Positions 58,218 through 64,000 of a stretch of DNA of 64,000 bases are shown here, piece after piece (position 1 is the first letter of the stretch; the number at the start of each line of letters is the position of its first letter). The stretch comes from Coriaria nepalensis (Eukaryota; Streptophyta; Magnoliopsida; Cucurbitales; Coriariaceae): positions 4,221,001-4,285,000 of the forward strand of contig CP114499.1 in the NCBI GenBank assembly GCA_027186245.1. The letters run 5' to 3'. The position numbers and the translations under genes are program-made. The notes beneath the pieces are model-generated. The model had not been told where the DNA came from. It did no database searches and saw only the letters and a program-made list of their open reading frames with translations.

Positions 58218-59751
58218 ATGGCAGAACGCGGTGGAGCAGGAGGAGAACGCGGGGGATTTGGCCGTGGTTTCGGCGGAAGAGGCCGTGGCGGAGACCGTGG
58301 CCGTGGAGGCCGACGTCGCGCTGGAGGCCGTCGTGATGAGGAGGAGAAGTGGGTGCCTGTCACCAAACTTGGCCGTCTTGTCAAGGAAGGAAAGATCCAA
58401 TCCCTAGAGCAGCTCTACCTGCACTCCCTTCCAATCAAGGAGCACCAAATTGTCGACACCCTAGTCGGTCCCAGCCTCAAGGATGAGGTGATGAAAATCA
58501 TGCCGGTCCAGAAACAGACCAGAGCTGGTCAGAGAACCCGGTTTAAGGCATTCGTCGTCGTCGGTGACGGAAACGGCCACGTCGGACTTGGTGTGAAATG
58601 TGCGAAGGAGGTCGCAACTGCTATTCGTGGAGGAATAATCCTTGCTAAGCTCTCTGTTATTCCAGTTAGGAGGGGGTACTGGGGAAACAAAATCGGTAAG
58701 CCTCATACAGTTCCGTGCAAGGTCACCGGAAAGTGTGGTTCCGTCACCGTCAGGATGGTTCCGGCCCCACGTGGGTCTGGTATTGTGGCTGCCAGAGTGC
58801 CTAAGAAGGTCTTGCAGTTTGCTGGGATTGATGATGTTTTCACTTCTTCAAGGGGATCCACGAAGACTCTTGGAAACTTCGTCAAGGTATAACAATCTGA
58901 ACATTGTTCTTAATTATCATGTCTCTATGTTTTTAAAATTTGTTATTTTTTGTTATATTAACAAAAATTTGCACTCTGTAAAATGATTCCGTCATATAGC
59001 ATGCTTTTGATACCATTTCCTAATTATGTTTTAGTGGGCTATTGTGCTATTTGATCTCAGACTGAAAGAAATTAGCTTGTGACCTGTTCTGATTGATTTT
59101 TTTTTTGTTTTTTCCTTGTGCTTATTTGTAGCATTGTGCTAAAAACTCTTGAATTCATTATACTTTTAGGATACAAATCTCCGGTTACTCTTGTGCAATT
59201 CTTTTTGGACTGGACGATTAACTTTTATCTGTATCATTGATTTTAATGTGCGATGTTGTGCGCCGCACCCTAGATATGTATGATTGTTACTTGGAAAACC
59301 AGGATGGCTAGTCTACAATTTTTAGTATTACAAGTTGTATGTTTCAAGTCATATCTTGTAATCAGAGGTATAGCCATTTTGACTCTAACCACATGGGATT
59401 CTAAACATGAATACATTTTGTCTCTATCCTAGTGTCTTTACAACAAATATTTTACAGGTTATAACCTGAGGTTTTGAGAATAACAAAGATGTTCGACTCC
59501 TTACAAACTTATTTCCATGCCAAGTTGAGGGTTCTTAAGATTCACACAAGATCTAGATTCTTATTGGGACTTTGATATTGTTCTTGCAGGCAACCTTTGA
59601 ATGTTTGTTGAAGACTTACGGGTTCCTTACACCCGAGTTTTGGAAAGAGACCCGCTTCACCAAATCTCCATTCCAGGAGCACACAGATCTTCTGGCTAAA
59701 CCCACTGTTAAGGCACTGCTTTTGGAGGAAGCTGATAGGGTTGATGCTTGA
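58218..59751 (+). CDS. RPS2: 40S ribosomal protein S2 (uS5)
   Basis: Exons 58218-58886 and 59590-59751 (AAG|gtataa...cttgcag|GCA, phase 0) give 276 residues, the normal plant length. The N-terminus is a glycine/arginine (RGG-type) tail, typical of plant RPS2. The S5 RNA-binding domain ([60 protein letters not shown]) and C-terminal S5 domain ([40 protein letters not shown]) are complete, and the tail ends [11 protein letters not shown]. It is part of the 40S subunit, near the mRNA entry channel, and supports decoding accuracy. The start at 58218 is in good context (aaatcATGg) and the promoter carries ribosomal-protein elements. The 703-bp intron near the 3' end matches the plant gene. Confidence 0.98.
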
Positions 59752-60271
59752 GGCTCTTGTTCTATCTGTCTGTTTGGTTGTTGAGCAAAATGTTTTTATT
59801 AGAAACTCATAGTATATTTGCTGCTTCAGATTTTGTATTCGAGGATGATCGACTTTTAAATCTTGTCTTGGATGCACCTTTGATACGCGGAATTGATGGT
59901 TTTTTATTGTTAATTTTACCAATCGTATCCTCTTAGGCTTCTACACAGGGAAATTTGGACTTATCTTGTTATGTTGAATTTTATTATATAGAGAAACGTT
60001 ATTTTTATATATCAGTTTTTTCCATTGATCTTAAAAGAAAAAATGACCTTCAAGTTTTAACGACTCTTTGTGGGGACTTCCTTTCCTCAGTTTTGTACCT
60101 GCCTAAGCGGAAATCTAAAGCTTAGGAATTGTATCACTTCCCCTAAATGTAAGCCACAAAACTCGGAATTCTATTCAGAATTTAGTCCCACTTGACTCAT
60201 ATTTTTGTACTCATTTTCCTCATTCTAAAACAGGAACCAGAGTCAAAATCCCTTGTTTTGTCTATCCTCGG
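59752..60271. other. RPS2 3' flank and SAP11 promoter/leader
   Basis: The RPS2 3' UTR probably covers the first ~180 bp. No separate gene is seen before the SAP start at 60272. Confidence 0.45.
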
Positions 60272-61147
60272 ATGGGAACGCCAGAATTCCCAGATCTCGG
60301 GAAGCATTGTTCCCTCCAGGATTGCAATCAGATCGATTTCTTACCCTTCAAATGTGATTGTTGCTTCCAGGTTCTTCATTTTCTCTTCTTACATACCTTA
60401 GATTCAATCATTCATTAACTTTAATTTTCTTCCCAATGACATATTCATTAAAAAGTTATTTAACAGGTTTTATGTTTGGAGCATCGAAGCTACATCAAAC
60501 ACAATTGCCCGAAAGGCAACAAACATGACATTACGGTTGTAGTCTGCCCGCTTTGTGCCAAAGGAGTCCGGCTTAATCCGGACGAAAATGCGAACATCAC
60601 ATGGGAGATGCATGTTAATTTTGAATGCGACCCGTCAAATTATGAGAAAGCTACAAAGAAGAAAAAATGCCCCGTCCTGCGATGCAAGGAAGCTCTAACC
60701 TTTTCAAATACGATCAAATGCAGAGACTGCTCGATGGAGCATTGTTTAAAGCACCGCTTTGGACCCGACCATAACTGTCCGAGACATAAAGAACAAGTAC
60801 AAGGTATTGTGAGTAGGAGTTGTAGGCCTAACCAACTGTCATTCGGCTCATCGACATCAAATTCGCTTGAATGGGCAAAGAGCATTTTTTATGCAGCATC
60901 GTCTTTTCGACGCATAATGGCAAGGGAGACAGAGAAGTGCCAACAATGTGGTGCTAAGTTTTGTACGGTAGCTGATTTGGTTGAGCATGCGAAGAAGGTT
61001 CATGAACGGAGTGGGTCCCAAACCGGGGGGAAGACGATGAAAAAGGTGATGATTGATCCTTGTCCGAAGTGTAGTAGAGGGTTTCTTGATCCGGCTTCTC
61101 TTGTTGAGCATATTGAGAGGGATCATGGGGGTACATCTAAAGCTTAA
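60272..61147 (+). CDS. AN1-C2H2 zinc-finger stress-associated protein, SAP11/SAP16-like
   Basis: Exons 60272-60370 and 60467-61147 (TTCCAG|gttctt...taacag|GTTTTA, phase 0) give 259 residues. It has two AN1 zinc fingers (residues 13 to about 50, spanning [17 protein letters not shown] and the [13 protein letters not shown] segment; then KCPVLRC to [10 protein letters not shown]) and two C2H2 fingers ([20 protein letters not shown] and [20 protein letters not shown]). The start [14 protein letters not shown] is the family's usual one. SAP proteins act in abiotic stress responses; several have ubiquitin-related roles, and this two-AN1, two-C2H2 layout is the SAP11 subtype. All zinc ligands appear present, so it should fold. 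It follows RPS2 in the same orientation after 520 bp, with its own promoter. Confidence 0.95.
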
Positions 61148-63070
61148 TTCGTTTATGGGGGTTAAAAATGGAAAATTTTGGTTTTTGGGGGATATTTTGT
61201 AAATTGATTCAAGAATGGATGGCTCATTTTTAATTGCCAACTCATTAGAATAGATTTGTAAGTTTACGTTGTTATTAGAAACTTGTTTTCCTGCGATATT
61301 GGAATGATAGAATTAGGAGCGAAAATCAATTACCAATAAGTGTATTTACGAGTGAAATTAGGGTTTCGGTGTATTGAGTTTAAGTTTAAATTAATATGAT
61401 AAGGTAAAAGTAAAAAAATGACTCAGGATAAAATACGGTGGTGTAATATATATTGTAAAAAAATTTCTTAATAAATTAATAAAATATGTAAATTTTGATT
61501 ATCTAATATATAATATATATAATAAATTTGTTTTTGGTTATAAAAAAAAATATTTTGGATTAAGAAATTAAATATGGTTGCCATTGGCCCCCCCCACCTT
61601 CACCCTCCACAATCACTGACGGCAACAATGGAGGTGAAATAGTGGCGACAATGGCAGAGGTGGAAAGAAGATGTGGCAGTGCGACGATGTGATGATGAGA
61701 ACGTTGGGCTGCATGAAGGAGTTAGCCTTAGAAGCTCATGTCTTCGGCATGCCAATTCACAGCTCACGGTTACATAGCGGGTTTGCTTGCATGAGATCCA
61801 CTCAAGTGTTTTCCTTATTTGAATTTTCTTATTTAGCTCTTATTTATGGATATTAGCTGGGATTGTTTACTGTTTTGGAATAAGATCATTAGCTGGTCAT
61901 TAGGGAGGGAATTGGAGTTGAATGAGGGCTTGACTTCGGCACTAATAGGCTGGAAGTTTTGATGGTTGTTTTTCTTATGCAAGTTTAATGAAATAAGAGG
62001 TCTCTTGTCATCGTGTGATAAGATTCGTGTCGTTATAATACTGTGAGTTAGGTTTCAGTTTCGTTGCTTATGGATGACATATAATGTAGAAGCGACCCGT
62101 GCTCGTTTGTGATATAAGGTAAAATTAAAATTTGAGACTTTTTATGATTAGTGAGTAATGAATTAAAGAAATTATTAATATTTAAAAAATAAAATAAAAT
62201 TTAATATTAATTTTTGACTGTTAATGAATATGAAAAGTTTTTTTAAATATTAAGAAAAAATTTAAAAACTTTGACAATAAATATAAGTGTGAAAGTTAGT
62301 TGTATGTCTATACATTTTTCAATTTTTTAACGTTAAGTCATAAATATAAAAATTAGCTATTTTTAATAAATATATGCATATATTTTAATAATTTAATAAA
62401 GAACTTGGCCAAAAAGGATAGGAAGTAATAGTGGTAACGATAAAGATAGGGCGATGACGGTAAAAGTAGAGTGGAGGGTGGCAAGAATAAAGATGGATCT
62501 AGTGGCAGCCGACATTAAAAGTGGGGCTGACAACGACATTGATGATTATGATAGATCGAAATTGAAAATTAAGAAAAAAAAAGTATTAGAATTTTGTTTA
62601 ATTAACCATATGAAAGAATTTTAAAAATATTTAATAATTTCTTTTATATTTTATACCTAAATAAATAAAATAAAATAAAATAAAATAAAATAAAATAAAA
62701 TAAAATAAAATAAAATAATATAAAATAATAAGATTGACAAAATCTAAAATATATATATGGAACAAAATAAAAACTTAACCTTTTTTTTTTCTCCTTCGGT
62801 CGAATAAACCTTTATTAGTTAGTTTATTGTTTTACAAAAAACGCGCCAAAACGGGGCGGTAAATTAACTGTCCAGTGTCAAGCATGCACGTCTTTAAACG
62901 GTTCGCTCCACTTGGGCCCACACAACCAACGATCTGGATAGCCTCTCTCTCAATCCAACGGTGATTAAATATGTTCATGATTCACACACAATCTGGGGCC
63001 CATAGACAACTGGACCGTTGAATGTAATCGGACAGCTTTTTGAAACGTCTTCACTGGCAGGCCGGAACTG
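61148..63070. other. AT-rich intergenic DNA with a TAAAA microsatellite
   Basis: No gene seen. Contains a (TAAAA)n run of about 11-12 units at 62664-62717 and AT-rich low-complexity DNA. Two purine-rich patches with gtggc/gacg words (61620-61700 and 62415-62540) look alike and may be remnants of one repeat family. The last ~200 bp is GC-richer, with gcgccaaaa and cggggcgg words, and is probably the promoter of the next gene. Confidence 0.5.
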
Positions 63071-63099
63071 AAATGAATGAAAATTTATTTATTAATTTG

Positions 63100-63445
63100 T
63101 TTTTTTTCCAGGGAGATTTTTTGCGGGAGAAATTATGCTGGAATTCTGTTGCAAATTTTTGGTAAAGTTTTGTTCGATTTCAATTCCTTGTTATGGATAG
63201 TAGGTGATAGGTTTTTTATTTTGTGGTTTTTCTACTGTTTGGTTACCTGGAAAATGTTAATTGCAGGCTGGTGTTGAATGTGAGAGGTGCAAATCTGGGG
63301 CGTTTCCTTCCCTTCTCGGCAGGAAATTCTGAGGTTGTTTGGTTTGAACGGAAGGGAAAGAAAGCATAAATTTTGAGGCCTAGTAGAAATTTCTCTGTAG
63401 TTTATGTACAGTTTGTAAATTTCACTTGGGAAACATGAGTACGGT
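63100..63445 (+). promoter_or_regulatory. Leader region of the EFR3/SRL2-like gene
   Basis: Presumed 5' untranslated DNA upstream of the decayed EFR3-like coding exon. It is T-rich, with a splice-acceptor-like tttttccag at 63104-63112 and no upstream coding exon. Confidence 0.35.
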
Positions 63446-63740
63446 TTCGGTGTGATTTCGCGACAAGTCTTGCCGGCATGTGGCAGTCTTTGTTTCTTTT
63501 TCCCGGCAATGCGTGCCAGGTCTAGACAGCCTGTCAAGTGGTACAAGAAGCTTATTTCCGACATTTTTCCTCGCAATCAGGTTAGTATTTTCCAATATTG
63601 CTTTGAACAGGCATAGCTGAACTTTTCCATGGCTCAAGCTTCTGTAATTTATCTCAGAGATAAATCCTCTTTAGGCTGAAGTTTAGTCATTCAGCACATT
63701 ATTCTTCAGACTATTCTCTTTCATCTTCTTCTCTCTCGCC

Positions 63741-63771
<31 letters not shown>

Positions 63772-64000
63772 TAAGATGCGTAAAACGTGAAATGAAAATC
63801 TCTTGTTTTAAAGCATGTTTCAAACTTTGCATGAATGTTCCAGCCTACATTTTCTGATTTCTATGTGTAATATTTGACAGGAAGAAGGTCCAAATGACCG
63901 GAAGATAGGGAAACTCTGCTAATATGCTGCTAAGAATCCTTTGCGGATCCCAAATGTATATTGTTTCTTCTCATTTCTATTTCCTTTCTAAGTAATTACA
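63446..64000 (+). pseudogene. EFR3/SEMI-ROLLED LEAF 2-like gene, 5' end, with lost start and early stop
   Basis: Exon 1 codes GVISRQVLPACGSLCFFFPA then MRARSRQPVKWYKKLISDIF and PRNQ up to 63580, followed by a gttagt donor. Exon 2 starts at 63881 (ttgacag acceptor): EEGPNDRKIGKLC, a TAA at 63920-63922, then YAAKNPLRIP. This is the conserved N-terminus of plant EFR3-like armadillo proteins (rice SEMI-ROLLED LEAF 2 family), which anchor a phosphatidylinositol 4-kinase complex at the plasma membrane in eukaryotes. The codon expected to be the initiating ATG is TTC (63446-63448), one of the N-terminal Cys residues is Phe, Glu is replaced by the TAA stop, and the splice-site Lys/AAG is AAT. The gene continues beyond the window, so its full state cannot be judged, but this copy appears dead. 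Confidence 0.85.
63717..63772 (+). repeat. CT-rich microsatellite in intron 1 of the EFR3-like gene
   Basis: Runs of CT (about 63738-63770) inside the intron between exons 1 and 2. Repeats of this kind are common in plant introns and leaders. Confidence 0.8.

Noticed and set aside
1..64000. CRISPR arrays, bacterial operons, phage or biosynthetic gene cluster
   Set aside because: None seen: repeats lack regular unique spacers, and the genes are unrelated single plant genes with introns.

Overview
The window is nuclear DNA of a dicot plant. It is AT-rich, has split genes with GT-AG introns, carries plant-only families (AP2/ERF, remorin, RR-TZF CCCH protein, PLS-type PPR, G-type lectin receptor kinase, SAP zinc finger) and contains Copia, Ty3/Gypsy and hAT elements. 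The Copia gag-pol remnant and the raffinose-type galactosidase remnant remind me of cucurbit genomes, but the species cannot be fixed from this sequence alone.

Layout. 1-6 kb: a decayed SMUBP-2/IGHMBP2-type helicase fragment, an intact DREB2-type AP2 factor (minus strand) and an unidentified decayed gene (minus strand). 6.3-7.5 kb: a non-autonomous hAT element with a recognisable 8-bp target duplication. 9-12.4 kb: degenerate tandem repeats and a broken Athila-like Gypsy gag with a tRNA-Asp-type primer site. 14.9-17.1 kb: a short conserved plant protein (minus strand) and a decayed MATE transporter gene. 18.9-22.2 kb: a CCCH/ankyrin RNA-binding protein gene with a long 5' leader. 22-28 kb: gene-poor AT-rich DNA. 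28.3-30.6 kb: an SD3-1-like lectin receptor pseudokinase. 31-39.3 kb: LTR fragments and a truncated Copia element. 42.6-43.9 kb: a group-4 remorin. 44.3-45.2 kb: a long inverted-repeat element. 46.9-51.4 kb: a 14-exon chloroplast TypA/BipA GTPase gene whose only visible lesion is one in-frame TGA. 53.3-55.8 kb: an LTR abutting a collapsed galactinol-sucrose galactosyltransferase/alkaline alpha-galactosidase pseudogene. 56-61.1 kb: the densest block, with a PPR-DYW gene (frameshifted) divergent from 40S ribosomal protein S2, then SAP11-like AN1/C2H2 zinc finger. 63.4 kb to the end: the 5' part of an EFR3/SEMI-ROLLED-LEAF2-like gene that has lost its start codon and has a stop in exon 2.

Main theme. 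Intact housekeeping and regulatory genes (DREB2, CCCH, SD3-1, remorin, RPS2, SAP11) alternate with genes at different stages of death: near-intact (TypA, PPR), recently dead (EFR3-like) and skeletal (MATE, RFS, SMUBP-2, unknown). The dead copies keep introns, so they are not retrocopies. Loss of one member of each duplicated pair after polyploidy is an economical reading, but this is inference. I found no tRNA, rRNA, CRISPR or other prokaryotic-type system and no convincing new biochemical system; the most checkable surprises are the TypA stop codon and the run of decaying genes.
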